A stretch of 64,000 nt of DNA from Azophilus sp965200465 (GCA_965200465.1 OZ241358.1:1612001-1676000); one strand, 5' to 3'; shown: positions 1-9,400, numbered from the stretch's first letter. Numbers and translations are program-made. Notes: generated by a model from the sequence alone, not told the origin.

Positions 1-1068
1 GCCTTGCTGGGTCATGCCGGTGCTGAACGGATCGTCGTGGCCGGCGGCGTGAATGCCGGGAAAGCCAAGCGTCTCGAACAGAAAGCCCTCGCCGGCTGGG
101 GTTTCATTGACGCTCGCCGGGGAGTCCGAATCGTCCCGGACGATCTCCCAAATGAAGTAGGCTTCGTAGCGGTCGTTGGGCTGCCAAAGCAGCTTGGACT
201 TGGCGGCGAGGACGTCCTTGCCGCTCAGCCGCTCTCCCGCGCCGGTGGTCACTAAACTCAACTCCGGAGGCAACAGGTCCGGCGTAATGCCCAAGGCTCC
301 GTACAGGGGAGAATTGGGGAAGGTGGCGGTGTCCTTGTCGTTGGTGTAGAAGCCCTGCTCGTCGGTCAGCGACCCGGCGAAGCGAAAGCCAAGCCGCCCT
401 TCGATGATGGGCACGTCAATGCCCACCTGGGCCTTCAAGTTGTCCGAGCCGCCGTCATAGCCCCCGTAGGACACCTGCGCGGTGGCGCCCATCTCGTCTA
501 GGTTCGGCCGCTTGGAGGTGATGGCGATGGTGCCGCCGGTGCTGTTCTTGCCGAACAGGGTGCCTTGCGGGCCGCGGTAGATCTCCACCTGCTCCAGGTC
601 GAAAAGCTCCACGAACTGAGTCTGCACATGGTTCAGCGCAAACTCGTCGATGAGGATGCCGACGCTTGGGTCCTGGGTGGTCAGGATGGAGATGGTGCCG
701 GTGCCGCGAATGCCCCCGGCCACGGCGTTGAAGCCGGTTTGCAGGGTCAGGTTGACGTTCGGCGACAGGTCGCCCACCGCACGGATGTCATTGCCGTAGG
801 TGCGGGCGATGTCGTTTGCGGTGAGCGTCGATATGGCGATGGGCGTGTCCTGCTGGGAGGCCGCCCGCTTGGTGCCGGTGACGATGATCTCCTCCAGCAC
901 CCCCTGCTCGGCCTCCTCCTGCGCAACGCCCCAAGGCGCGGCCAAAATGGCGGCCAACGCCGCCGTTGCGGCGGCTAGGCGCCCGGCCGGCGCCCCGCCC
1001 GGCTGCAAACCCGAAAGTTTGTCGATGTTGGCGGGCGGAAGGTCGGCGGCGTTGTTGCGTTTCCTCAT
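1..1068 (-). CDS. TonB-dependent receptor, N-terminal part (runs off left edge)
   Basis: Outer-membrane receptor for TonB-driven uptake; the substrate cannot be told. The frame is open from an ATG at 1066-1068 to base 1 (356 codons) without a stop, so the C-terminal barrel lies outside the window. A basic start, an Ala/Leu-rich stretch and AQEEAEQG form a signal peptide of about 50 residues. A TonB box (LEEIIVTGTKR) follows, then a plug domain with VEIYRGPQGTLFGKNSTGGT. GGAGAG about ten bases before the ATG supports this start. It is divergent from the MetX-like gene across only 64 bases, so their promoters must overlap. Confidence 0.93.
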   Translation of the reverse strand, partial: MRKRNNAADLPPANIDKLSGLQPGGAPAGRLAAATAALAAILAAPWGVAQEEAEQGVLEEIIVTGTKRAASQQDTPIAISTLTANDIARTYGNDIRAVGDLSPNVNLTLQTGFNAVAGGIRGTGTISILTTQDPSVGILIDEFALNHVQTQFVELFDLEQVEIYRGPQGTLFGKNSTGGTIAITSKRPNLDEMGATAQVSYGGYDGGSDNLKAQVGIDVPIIEGRLGFRFAGSLTDEQGFYTNDKDTATFPNSPLYGALGITPDLLPPELSLVTTGAGERLSGKDVLAAKSKLLWQPNDRYEAYFIWEIVRDDSDSPASVNETPAGEGFLFETLGFPGIHAAGHDDPFSTGMTQQG

Positions 1069-1132
1069 GGTTGGTTCTCTCCAGTGGCTTGAATCTGGCG
1101 GCGTATCCTAATCATCCAGAAAACAGTCGTCA

Positions 1133-2299
1133 ATGCTTGTTTCTCCAAGCGCCGCCGACGGAAACGGCCCAGCGGAGTTGGCCATCCCAAAAGCCATCTG
1201 CTACCGTCAAGTGGTGAGTGCATTGCGGACATTGACCTTGGACGGCCCCTTCCCCATGCGCCGGGGCGTCCTGCACAGCCCCAGCATCGCTTACGAGACC
1301 TTGGGCGGGATGGCGCCCAAGGGGGACAACACGGTGCTGGTGTTCACCGGGCTGTCGCCATCCGCCCACATAGCCTCGTCCGCGGACGATCCCTCCGCCG
1401 GCTGGTGGGAGGACATGGTGGGGCCGGACAAGCCAGTGGATACCAACCGTTTCTTCGTCGTCTGCGTGAACTCCTTGGGCAGTTGCTTCGGCTCCACCGG
1501 TCCAGCCTCAATAAATCCCATCACTAAATCTCCGTACCGGCTTGATTTTCCAGTGCTTTGCTTGGAAGACATCGCCGCCACCGGCGCCGCCCTGCTGGAC
1601 CGCCTCGGCGTGGAGACGGCGCACAGCGTGGTGGGCGCCTCCATGGGCGGCATGACCGCCCTAGCCTTCGCCTTGCTCTTTCCGGGGCGCTGCCGGCGCC
1701 TGCTTTCGATTTCCGCCGCCGCCCGCAGCCTGCCCTTCGCCATCGCCCTGCGCTCCCTGCAGCGGGAGATCATCCGCAAGGACCCGGAGTGGCGGCAGGG
1801 CCAGTACCAGTTCGGCCAAGGCCCGGTGACCGGCATGCGGCTGGCCCGCAAGCTCGGCATGATCACCTACCGCTCCGCCGAGGAGTGGGCTGAGCGCTTT
1901 GGCCGGGAGCGGGCCACTCAGGAGCCGCAGCGGGGAGACCCGTTCGGCATCGACTTTGAGGTGGAGTCCTACTTGGAGGCCCACGCCAACAAGTTCATCG
2001 GCGCCTTCGACGCCAACTGCTACCTCTATCTGTCCCGCGCCATGGACCTGTTCGACGCCACCGACCACGGCGGCAGCCTGGACAAGGCCCTAGCCCAGGT
2101 CGAGCTGGAGCGGGCGCTCATCATCGGCGTCCAGTCCGACTTCCTGTTTCCGCTGCATCAGCAGGCCGAACTGGCCGAGGCGCTGCGGCCCCATGTCCGG
2201 GAGCTGGCGTTCAAGCGCTTGGCGTCCATTCAAGGGCACGACTCCTTTCTGGTCGATATGGACCGCTTTCGTCCGGCGGTGGCGGGATTCTTTCGCTAG
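1133..2299 (+). CDS. MetX-family serine/homoserine O-acyltransferase
   Basis: Alpha/beta-hydrolase-fold acyltransferase that activates the hydroxyl of homoserine or serine for methionine or cysteine synthesis; cytoplasmic. The 388-residue frame has the nucleophile elbow VGASMGG (Ser170), Asp335 in GVQSDFLFP and His368 in IQGHDSF, giving a full catalytic triad. The stretch NSLGSCFGSTGPASINP and the run RSLQREIIRKDPEW resemble, from memory, the Xanthomonas enzyme described as serine O-succinyltransferase more than classical homoserine acetyltransferases, so serine succinylation for cysteine synthesis is plausible. The first 30 or so residues are extra compared with the family and no ribosome site precedes the ATG at 1133, so the true start may be downstream. 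No sulfhydrylase gene is next to it. Confidence 0.88.
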   Translation: MLVSPSAADGNGPAELAIPKAICYRQVVSALRTLTLDGPFPMRRGVLHSPSIAYETLGGMAPKGDNTVLVFTGLSPSAHIASSADDPSAGWWEDMVGPDKPVDTNRFFVVCVNSLGSCFGSTGPASINPITKSPYRLDFPVLCLEDIAATGAALLDRLGVETAHSVVGASMGGMTALAFALLFPGRCRRLLSISAAARSLPFAIALRSLQREIIRKDPEWRQGQYQFGQGPVTGMRLARKLGMITYRSAEEWAERFGRERATQEPQRGDPFGIDFEVESYLEAHANKFIGAFDANCYLYLSRAMDLFDATDHGGSLDKALAQVELERALIIGVQSDFLFPLHQQAELAEALRPHVRELAFKRLASIQGHDSFLVDMDRFRPAVAGFFR

Positions 2300-2358
2300 C
2301 GCCCGGGGCTGCTCCGTCCTTGGCCCAGGCCGGCGTGGCCGTCAACCTGCAAAGGCGC

Positions 2359-4539
2359 CTACGCCAGGATGACGCGCTCCGCCGAGGTGATCACGCCAAT
2401 GTCGGCGCTGCCGCGGTAGCCCGCCTGCAACAATGCCTCCAAGCAGGCCCCCGCCTGTGCTTCCGGCACCGCCGCAAGCAAGCCGCCGGCCGTCTGGGGG
2501 TCCGCCAACAGCCTGACGCGCTCGTCCGCCGAGGAGCAGCCGCGCAGCTCAAATGAGTCGAGCGCCCGCTCGTTGTCGGCCTGCAGCACGCTTGCCCCGC
2601 CCTGCCGGAAGGCCGCCAAGGCGCCATCCAAGGCCGGCGTCGAGCCCAAGCGGAGCTCCGCGCCTAGGCCGCCGGCGTCAAGCATTTCCAGCAGATGGCC
2701 GATCAGCCCAAAGCCGGTGACGTCCGTGGCGGCGCGCGCGCCGTGGGCGCGCAGAGCGGCGAGGGCCAAACGATTGGACAGGTCCAGGTGCTCCAAGGCG
2801 GTTTGCACTAAGCCGGTCGGCGCAAAGCCGCGCATGTGCGCCGCAAACAACACACCGGCGCCCAAAGGCTTGGTGAGAAGCAGCCGGTCTCCCGGCTTGG
2901 CGCCCCCCTTGTTGAGCACTGGCTCCACTAGGGCACCGCTGACGGCAAGCCCCAACGACAGTTCCGCGCCTTCGGCGGAATGGCCGCCAACCAAGGGAAC
3001 GCCGCAATCGTTGAGCACGGCCACCGCTCCGGCGAGCATCTGGTGAAGGTCGTCCTCCATCATGGCCTCCGCCATCAGGGGAACCGTGGCCAAGGCTAGG
3101 GCGCTGGTGGGCTGGGCGCCCATGGCGTAGATGTCGTTCAGGCCGTGGTGGGCGGCGATGCGGCCAAACAGATGCGGGTCATCCACTAGGGCGCGAAAGC
3201 CGTCAATGCTGAGCACCAAGGGAGCGGGATTGGCGGCCAGCACGGCGGCGTCGTCGCCGACGCCTTGAATCAGGTTGGGGCTGCGCTGGGGCGGCAGCCG
3301 GGACAGGGCCCGCTGCAAGGCAGTGGCCCCCAGCTTGGCGCCGCAACCGCCGCAGCGCATGGTGTCCAAGGACGCCGCACCGACACTCAAGGGCGGCGGC
3401 AAGGGCGGGGTTTGCATCAAAGGCAATTGCTGGTAGTTGGCCATGAAGCGCCGATCGATCCGGTTTTTCCAGCGCCATGCCCAGCGCCCTTGCACGGCCA
3501 GCGGCCCCCAGGAGGCCACGGCGCTGCCGTCGCCAGTGCCGACCAAGCTAAGGAACAGGCGCTGCGGCTTAAACGTTCGCGGACGGCGCCCCAGCAGGGC
3601 ACGGCGCAAATTGTCGGCCAGCACTGGGCCGGCCCGCACGGCGTAAACGCCGGACTTGGGCAGGGCGCGGTCGGCGAACCGAATGACGTCGCCGGCGGCG
3701 CAAACCTGCGGGTGGGAGACGGATCTAAGCCCGGCGTCCACCCGAATGAAGCCTTTGGCGTCCGTGGCCAGGGCGCTGTTGCGAATCCAATCCGGGGCGA
3801 TGACGCCAGTGACCCAAAAGAGATGGTCGAACGGCAGGCGGTCGCCGTTTTCAAGGTGCAGCAAGCCCGTTCCCACACCATCGCCGTCCTGCGCATCGGC
3901 GACGGCAACGGCACCTAGGGTCAAACCGATGCCGGCCTGCGCCAGCTTGCGCCGCAGCAGCCTTTTGGCAACGGCGCCGTGGCCGGGCAGGAACTCGGCG
4001 GCGACTAGCTGGACCTGAACCTCATCCCTAAGCGCCCGCCGAGCCGCCAGGGCCAGCTCCACGCCGCCGGCGCCGCCCCCCACGAAAGCCACCCGTTCGC
4101 CGGCGCGGACATTTTTCCGCACGGCTTCCCAAGCCGGCAGAAAGCGGCCGATGGGCTTGACCGGAACCCCCGCCTCCGCTTGCGCCTCCGGCACGGCCCC
4201 GCAGTTGATGGACAGCAGGTCGAACCGGAGCGGCGGGCGGCGACGGCAGTGGACCCGATTGCCTTCAAGGTCCAGGGCCACGGCTTCGTCGTCAATGAGC
4301 CGGGCGCCGGCGAAGCGGCAAAGCCGGCCCAAGTCGATGTGCAGGTCCTCCCATTCGCCCCGACCGGCCACATACCCCGGCAACATGCCCGAATAGGGGC
4401 TGTTGACCTCCCGAGCCAAAACGGTCAGACGGACGCCCGCCAAGGACGCCATGCCAAACGCCTTAAGCACCTGCACATGGCTGTGGCCGCCGCCAACCAG
4501 CAGCAGCTCGCAAACCGGAGGCGCAACGGGACCCATCAT
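2359..4539 (-). CDS. selD: Fusion: NADH dehydrogenase-like flavoprotein + selenide, water dikinase
   Basis: A 726-residue two-domain protein. Residues 1 to about 375 are an FAD/NAD-binding pyridine nucleotide-disulfide oxidoreductase of the Ndh type: ELLLVGGGHSHVQVL at the N-terminus, a second nucleotide site AFVGGGAGGVELAL near 151-164, and the FAD motif VCAAGDVI near 280. From about residue 390 it is a selenophosphate synthetase, which makes selenophosphate from selenide and ATP: the cysteine/lysine active site MRCGGCGAKLG (Cys396, Cys399, Lys402), GVGDDAAV, the metal/ATP motif DPQTAGGLL and TDVTGFGLIGH. Cysteine, not selenocysteine, is encoded. Such fusions are known; the flavoprotein half may supply reduced selenium or sense redox state (inference). 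No selenium-using gene is seen nearby. Confidence 0.93.
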   Translation of the reverse strand: MMGPVAPPVCELLLVGGGHSHVQVLKAFGMASLAGVRLTVLAREVNSPYSGMLPGYVAGRGEWEDLHIDLGRLCRFAGARLIDDEAVALDLEGNRVHCRRRPPLRFDLLSINCGAVPEAQAEAGVPVKPIGRFLPAWEAVRKNVRAGERVAFVGGGAGGVELALAARRALRDEVQVQLVAAEFLPGHGAVAKRLLRRKLAQAGIGLTLGAVAVADAQDGDGVGTGLLHLENGDRLPFDHLFWVTGVIAPDWIRNSALATDAKGFIRVDAGLRSVSHPQVCAAGDVIRFADRALPKSGVYAVRAGPVLADNLRRALLGRRPRTFKPQRLFLSLVGTGDGSAVASWGPLAVQGRWAWRWKNRIDRRFMANYQQLPLMQTPPLPPPLSVGAASLDTMRCGGCGAKLGATALQRALSRLPPQRSPNLIQGVGDDAAVLAANPAPLVLSIDGFRALVDDPHLFGRIAAHHGLNDIYAMGAQPTSALALATVPLMAEAMMEDDLHQMLAGAVAVLNDCGVPLVGGHSAEGAELSLGLAVSGALVEPVLNKGGAKPGDRLLLTKPLGAGVLFAAHMRGFAPTGLVQTALEHLDLSNRLALAALRAHGARAATDVTGFGLIGHLLEMLDAGGLGAELRLGSTPALDGALAAFRQGGASVLQADNERALDSFELRGCSSADERVRLLADPQTAGGLLAAVPEAQAGACLEALLQAGYRGSADIGVITSAERVILA

Positions 4540-4656
4540 CGCCCTCTTTCAGGATTGCGGCTGACCCGCGTGTCCCACCAAGCCGGCAGCGCCCTAGTAA
4601 AACGCCTTGATTTCATAAAGACCCCGCAGCCAAGCCGATGTCCCCCGCCGGGCCTC

Positions 4657-5721
4657 CTATGCGCAGCCCGGGGCATAGGCGGCGGCAAACAGCTCCCGTA
4701 GATCGATGCTTCTTGCGCTCGGGCTGCTCCATGCCCCCACCGGGCCTCCCAGCAACCCCTCCCCGGAGTCGAACCTAGCGCCGATGGAGAAGAAGCTGTC
4801 CCTCGGGTTCAGGGTGGCGCCATAGCGCAGGTCGCTGGCGGCGGCCTCCAAGCCGTTGCCGGTGCGCCGCAGGAAGGGGTAGCTCCAGCCCATGCTGAAC
4901 CAGTCGAAGATGCGTCCTTCCCGAGTGCCGGTCAAGGCCAAGTGGGCGCGCCGGTCCCCTGGGGGCGCCCTTCCCCACTCCAGGGCGCAAGGCGCCCAAG
5001 TGGAAATGTACCCCACCCACACACCGTCTTCGGCGCGGGCGACGATGCGTCGGTAATGCACTTGCAGCACCGTGGGAAAGGCTTGGAGTTCGTAGCCGCC
5101 ACCCTGCGCAAGCCCCCCTGCCGCTTGCGCAACGCGCAGCGCCGCAAACTGCTCGCCGGCCAACCGCTCCGCCAATTGGTTCTGCTGCCCGGCGTAGGCC
5201 AAATAGCCGCAGCTGACCAACAGGGCCGCAACGGCGGCGATTTTGCGGCGGCGAGGCGCTTTAAGCACCGCGCCGGCCAGCAGCCCGCTCAGCAGAATCA
5301 GGGAGTAGAGGGGATCGACGATGGGCATGGCGTTGACGGCGTAGCGCCGGTCCGTGAACGGCAGCAGCAGTTGCGTGCCGTAGGGCGTCAGCCAGTCCAG
5401 CAGCGGATGGGAAAGCAGCGCCAAGGAGGCGATGGCCAGCCACCACCAGTGCCGCCGCCGCCAGCGCCGGCCGTCGCCGTAGCGCCGCCACAGCCAGTGG
5501 CCGAACAGCGGGCCGACCGCCGCCAAAACGATCAGGGAGTGGGTGTAGCCGCGATGATGAACGAGATTGTCAAAGAAGTCCCCGCCAACGCTGAACAGCA
5601 CGTCGAGGTCCGGCGCCGCGCCCAGCACCGCCCCGGCCGCCAACACCCCCTTGGCCATGTCCGCCGGGGCAACGCTGCGGGCCGTGACGGCGCCAAGGGC
5701 CGCTTGCGTGAAGGGGTCCAT
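4657..5721 (-). CDS. DUF457-family membrane-bound metal-dependent hydrolase (YbcI/YdjM-like)
   Basis: Polytopic inner-membrane protein of 354 residues from the DUF457 family, annotated as membrane-bound metal-dependent hydrolase; the substrate is unknown. The start MDPFTQAALGAV is typical of the family. Conserved acid/histidine motifs are HHRGYTHSL near 55-63 and LLSHPLLDWLTPYGT near 103-117, with APDLDVLF near 36. Four to five hydrophobic segments fill the first 180 residues and a soluble domain the rest. The ATG at 5721 follows directly after the stop of a 54-residue upstream frame, so the two are probably translationally coupled. Confidence 0.85.
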   Translation of the reverse strand: MDPFTQAALGAVTARSVAPADMAKGVLAAGAVLGAAPDLDVLFSVGGDFFDNLVHHRGYTHSLIVLAAVGPLFGHWLWRRYGDGRRWRRRHWWWLAIASLALLSHPLLDWLTPYGTQLLLPFTDRRYAVNAMPIVDPLYSLILLSGLLAGAVLKAPRRRKIAAVAALLVSCGYLAYAGQQNQLAERLAGEQFAALRVAQAAGGLAQGGGYELQAFPTVLQVHYRRIVARAEDGVWVGYISTWAPCALEWGRAPPGDRRAHLALTGTREGRIFDWFSMGWSYPFLRRTGNGLEAAASDLRYGATLNPRDSFFSIGARFDSGEGLLGGPVGAWSSPSARSIDLRELFAAAYAPGCA

Positions 5722-5886
5722 TCAATGAGGGCGCCAAGGCACATCCTGGCTGAATTGCATCAAGGCATCGTCCGTCCGCCCCTCGGGCTGGATTTCCGGG
5801 ATGGCTTTTGCTTCGCATCCGTGCAGGGAAATCCGCACTTGGTCACCCACAACCAATTGCTGGATTCGCTTTGGGATGGCGCTCAT
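5722..5886 (-). CDS. 54-residue hypothetical protein between mauD-like and DUF457 genes
   Basis: Short frame that fills the gap between its neighbours exactly: its ATG (5884-5886) overlaps the TGA of the MauD-like gene as ATGA, and its own TGA (5722-5724) abuts the ATG of the DUF457 gene. It begins MSAIPKRIQQLVVGDQVRIS, contains one cysteine (HGCEAK) and ends VPWRPH. There is no signal peptide or membrane segment. The family is not recognised. The overlapping junctions are the main evidence that it is real; it is shorter than usual gene-calling cut-offs and easily missed. Confidence 0.6.
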   Translation of the reverse strand: MSAIPKRIQQLVVGDQVRISLHGCEAKAIPEIQPEGRTDDALMQFSQDVPWRPH

Positions 5887-6422
5887 GCCTCGGCCACGCT
5901 GAGCATGTGGCCCGGTCCTTTGAGGCGCGTTTTTCGCAACACCCTGCCCTCCCCGTCCAGCAGCGCCAAGGTCGGCGTTTGCAGCACCTGCAGAGCAGCG
6001 GCTAGGTGCGGGGCGGCAAGGATGCCGTCGGCGGCCAAGCCGTGCTGGGCGGCCAGCTGCGCCAGGGCCGTTGGGGAAGCTCCGTCCCCCACCACGAAGG
6101 CGGAGAAGCCAGCGTTGCGCAGCACCTCAGGGTAGCTCGGCAGCAGGGACTTGCACACCGGGCAGCGCTCCGCAATGAAGAGCAGGGCAAGGGGCCGCCC
6201 GCCGGCCATGCCGCGCAGCGATTGGTCGGCGCCCGCCGCAGTGGAGACCCGAACAGCGTCCAAGTCGAGCCGCTCCGCTTGCCGCACCTTTTGCAGCAGC
6301 CCGCCGACCGGGGCGGTGCGCTCGTGCAGCACGCCAATCTGCCGAGCCAAGGACAGCAGCACCGCGCCCAGACCGACCAGCACGGCCGCCAAGACGACTT
6401 GCGATGCAACTAGGCCAAGCAC
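5883..6422 (-). CDS. MauD-like membrane-anchored thioredoxin-fold protein
   Basis: A 179-residue thiol-disulfide protein resembling MauD, the accessory factor that helps disulfide formation in the methylamine dehydrogenase small subunit. It has one N-terminal membrane anchor (residues 1-27) followed by LARQIGVLHER, a run typical of MauD, and a thioredoxin-like domain with active site FIAERCPVCKSLLP. GTG at 6420-6422 is the start. It overlaps by 13 bases a 20-codon frame that has a strong ribosome site, which suggests coupled translation. No mauA, mauB or mauE gene is in the window, so the client is probably another periplasmic disulfide protein. Confidence 0.82.
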   Translation of the reverse strand: MLGLVASQVVLAAVLVGLGAVLLSLARQIGVLHERTAPVGGLLQKVRQAERLDLDAVRVSTAAGADQSLRGMAGGRPLALLFIAERCPVCKSLLPSYPEVLRNAGFSAFVVGDGASPTALAQLAAQHGLAADGILAAPHLAAALQVLQTPTLALLDGEGRVLRKTRLKGPGHMLSVAEA

Positions 6423-6472
6423 GACGCAACGGCCAACTCGACCGAGACATTGCGAATGGCCAAGGTCTTCAT
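6410..6472 (-). CDS. Possible 20-residue leader peptide overlapping the mauD-like start
   Basis: The frame MKTLAIRNVSVELAVASCLA starts at ATG 6470-6472, six bases after GAGGAG, the best ribosome site in this intergenic region, and stops at 6410-6412, inside the start of the MauD-like gene. The MauD-like GTG has no comparable site of its own, so the short frame may deliver ribosomes to it. It could also be a chance frame. The 284 bases between it and the divergent receptor at 6757 hold no other gene. Confidence 0.4.
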   Translation of the reverse strand: MKTLAIRNVSVELAVASCLA

Positions 6473-6756
6473 GGAAGGCTCCTCAGGGGTTGATTGCGCT
6501 TGAACGCATTTTATGAGGTCAACGGCAACGGTCAATTCCCCCCTATCCGCAAACGGACATCGGTTCGTCCCCTTGGCCGCAAGGGAGCTCGCAGCCGGAC
6601 TCCGCGGATTGCGCCGTTGCGTATTCCATTGAAAGTGCGGAGAGGCCGATTGGCGAGTTGGTCGATCAGTCCGCCAGCGCTGCCGCATTGCATTAGTCTT
6701 ATTGTTAGGTTAATAGAGGCATCCATTGCGAAACCCACAGGCTTAGGGAAGAGGCC

Positions 6757-9396
6757 ATGAAACTCGAAAGACAACTGTTCGGCGCCCTGGTGCTGGCGAT
6801 CTACGGAGGGGCGGCGCCGTCGGCTTCGGCACAGGACGAGAGCGCCGATGCCGATGCGGAACCCATAACCATCATGGAAATCCTAGTGACGGCGCGACGG
6901 CGGGAGGACTCCCTGCAGGAGGTGCCCCTGTCGGTCAGCGCCTTCACGGCGGAGCAGATCGAAGGGCGCGGCCTGCACGATCTGCAGGACCTCGCACAGG
7001 AGACCTCCGGCCTGATCTACGAGAACTACGCCACCGCCGGCCTGTCCACAGCGGCGGTCATCCGCAGCATGGGGCAAACCTTCTCCACCGCCCGCATCCA
7101 AAACACCGCCGTATTCTTCGACAACATCTATCTGCAGCGGCAATCCATGATCAACCCCGGCCTGATGGATCTGGAGCGGGTGGAGGTGGTCAAGGGGCCG
7201 CAGAACGCCCAGTTCGGGCGCAACGCCTTCTCTGGGGTGGTTCACTACATTAGCAAGCAGCCTACGGATGCGCCCTCCGGCAAGGTCGCGGTCACCTACG
7301 GCAGCGGCGAACGGTTCGACCTGCGCGGCAGCCTGTCTGGGCCCTTGGTGGCGGACAGGCTCTACGGGCGCGTCTCCGTCGGCCTTTCCGAATTCGATGG
7401 CCACACCGACAACGACCATCCATTCGCCAACGCAGGTCCCGGCGGTCCCCGGGCCACCAATGACCTGTTGGGGGGTTGGGACGATCGGTTCTATTCCGCC
7501 GCCCTGACTTGGACGCCCAATGACCGTTTCGAGATCGGCGGCGCCCTGCATCGCACCGAATCGGTGCGCGAGCCTCAGGCCTTCTACGATCTGAACGGCG
7601 CCCGCTACGCCTACGACAGCAGTGAAAACGCCGGCCCGCCCACCTTCGCCTTCACCGCGCCCATCGCCGCCAATTGCCTGGACACCATATCCTTCAGCAG
7701 CCAAGTGCCCTTTCCCGTGCGGGGCAACCATGCCTGGTGCGGCGAGCTGCCATGGTCGCCGCCCGTGCTGGACGACCCCCGGCTGGCGGCTGCCGGATAC
7801 GGCGACACCCGGGACCGCATCGTGGTGGATCCGCGCTCCATGGCCTTGGACTCGGAGACGAACATCGCCCAATTCAACCTCGCCTACGACCTCAGCGGCG
7901 CCCTGTCCCTAGCCTACAGGTTCGCCTACGTTGACCACGAGGCCACCAGCTACGGAACGGCCGCCGGCCGCGCCAGCCTAGTGGGTTCGGAAGTGCCCTA
8001 TGCGCCGATTCTGGAACTCAATGAGCCGCCTTTCTTCCGGTTGCTCGGCTTTCCGGGCACCTCCGGCGCCGTGGCTTATGCATCCACCTTCAACGCCAAC
8101 CCCGCAGAGGAGCTTGAGGCCAGCAGCCACGAACTGCGCCTGGCTTGGAAGGGCGAGGCCCTGTCCGCCAGGGCCGGCCTGTATAGGTCCAAGAACGAAG
8201 ACGAAGACGGCGGCACCTTCCGTTTCGTGCCCCCTTGCACCAGCGCCGCGGCCTGCGGCGTCTCCGTGTTGGATGCGCCCAATGTCCTTGAGGGTCGGCA
8301 CATCACCGTCGTGCAGGTGGCGCCTGGCGTGAACGCCCCGGTTCCGCATCCGCTCTCCGGCGGTCATGGCGTCCTTGGCAACCATGCCGCCTACGAAGAC
8401 AAGGTCACCGCCCTGTTCGGCGATGTGGAGTGGGATGTCTCGGAAACCCTCAGCCTCGCCTTGGAGGCCCGCTATTCTTGGGAGAAGAAGTCCTTCGAGC
8501 AGTTGTCCACCACCTTTGGCATTGCCATTCCCGCCAACGTGGCGACCAGCCAAGAGGAGACCTTCACCTTCTTCACCCCTAGGGTCATCCTGGAGTGGAC
8601 CCCCACCGACGCCAACATGCTGTACGCCTTGGTCGCCAAGGGCGTGAAGACCGGTGGCTTCAACGCGGTGGACCCGTCGCAGAACCCCGAACAGGCCATC
8701 TACGACGAAGAGGAGAACCTTACCCTCGAGCTCGGCGGCAAGAACCAGTTCCTCGGCGGGCGCTTCACGCTCAACGCCGCCTTCTACTACATAGATTGGG
8801 AGAATGTGCAAGGCTCCGAAGCGGCCACCAGCGCCGACGCCTGGACCCGGGACGTGGTGGGCAACATCGGCGCCGCCGAGGTGCTCGGCTTGGAGGTGGA
8901 CGGCCTGTTGCAAGCCACGGACAACTTTTCCATCGACTTCGGCTTCGCCTACAGCAACGCCGAATACAAGGACGCCATCTACCTCAGTTCCGTGGCCGAA
9001 CGCTATTCATCCTGGAGCTGCGACGACATCGTTTGCCGCGCTGACGGGCGGGTGGATGGCAACCAAGTGGAGCGCACCGCCAAGGTTCAGTACAATGTTG
9101 GCCTGAACTACGCCGACAGCCTCTTTGCGAACTGGCGCCTAAGCGCCCGCTTCGACTTCAACTACCGCAGCCGCATGTACGCCACGCCGATGAACCTGGC
9201 GCACAACGGCGGCCGAACGCTGGCCAACGCCAGCATCGGCCTGAGCGACGGCAACTGGAGCTTGAACCTGTGGGGCAGAAACGTCTTCGACAAGAAGTAT
9301 GTGGCCAACAGCTTTGTGCTGCATTCCTTTAACCGCTACATCGTCGGCTTGGGATCTCGGCGCACCGTCGGTCTGACCTTGGAGTACGCCCTGTAA
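6757..9396 (+). CDS. TonB-dependent receptor
   Basis: Complete outer-membrane TonB-dependent receptor of 879 residues. Signal peptide to about residue 25 (PSASAQ), TonB box near TIMEILVTARRREDS, plug domain with VEVVKGPQNAQFGRNAFSG, then a 22-strand-type barrel ending with aromatic-rich strands (RRTVGLTLEYAL at the C-terminus). GGAAGAGG six bases before the ATG decides the start. The substrate is unknown. It converges tail to tail with two PucC/BCD-type carriers, only four bases from the first, which may hint at a shared cargo, though shared position is weak evidence. Confidence 0.95.
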   Translation: MKLERQLFGALVLAIYGGAAPSASAQDESADADAEPITIMEILVTARRREDSLQEVPLSVSAFTAEQIEGRGLHDLQDLAQETSGLIYENYATAGLSTAAVIRSMGQTFSTARIQNTAVFFDNIYLQRQSMINPGLMDLERVEVVKGPQNAQFGRNAFSGVVHYISKQPTDAPSGKVAVTYGSGERFDLRGSLSGPLVADRLYGRVSVGLSEFDGHTDNDHPFANAGPGGPRATNDLLGGWDDRFYSAALTWTPNDRFEIGGALHRTESVREPQAFYDLNGARYAYDSSENAGPPTFAFTAPIAANCLDTISFSSQVPFPVRGNHAWCGELPWSPPVLDDPRLAAAGYGDTRDRIVVDPRSMALDSETNIAQFNLAYDLSGALSLAYRFAYVDHEATSYGTAAGRASLVGSEVPYAPILELNEPPFFRLLGFPGTSGAVAYASTFNANPAEELEASSHELRLAWKGEALSARAGLYRSKNEDEDGGTFRFVPPCTSAAACGVSVLDAPNVLEGRHITVVQVAPGVNAPVPHPLSGGHGVLGNHAAYEDKVTALFGDVEWDVSETLSLALEARYSWEKKSFEQLSTTFGIAIPANVATSQEETFTFFTPRVILEWTPTDANMLYALVAKGVKTGGFNAVDPSQNPEQAIYDEEENLTLELGGKNQFLGGRFTLNAAFYYIDWENVQGSEAATSADAWTRDVVGNIGAAEVLGLEVDGLLQATDNFSIDFGFAYSNAEYKDAIYLSSVAERYSSWSCDDIVCRADGRVDGNQVERTAKVQYNVGLNYADSLFANWRLSARFDFNYRSRMYATPMNLAHNGGRTLANASIGLSDGNWSLNLWGRNVFDKKYVANSFVLHSFNRYIVGLGSRRTVGLTLEYAL

Positions 9397-9400
9397 GGGC

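Noticed and set aside
4761..4780. GGAGTCGAACC, which resembles the T-arm of a tRNA on the minus strand
   Set aside because: No acceptor, D or anticodon stem can be built around it, and it lies within the DUF457 coding frame.
5883..6422. Methylamine utilisation locus, suggested by the MauD-like protein
   Set aside because: No mauA, mauB, mauE or other methylamine dehydrogenase genes are nearby.
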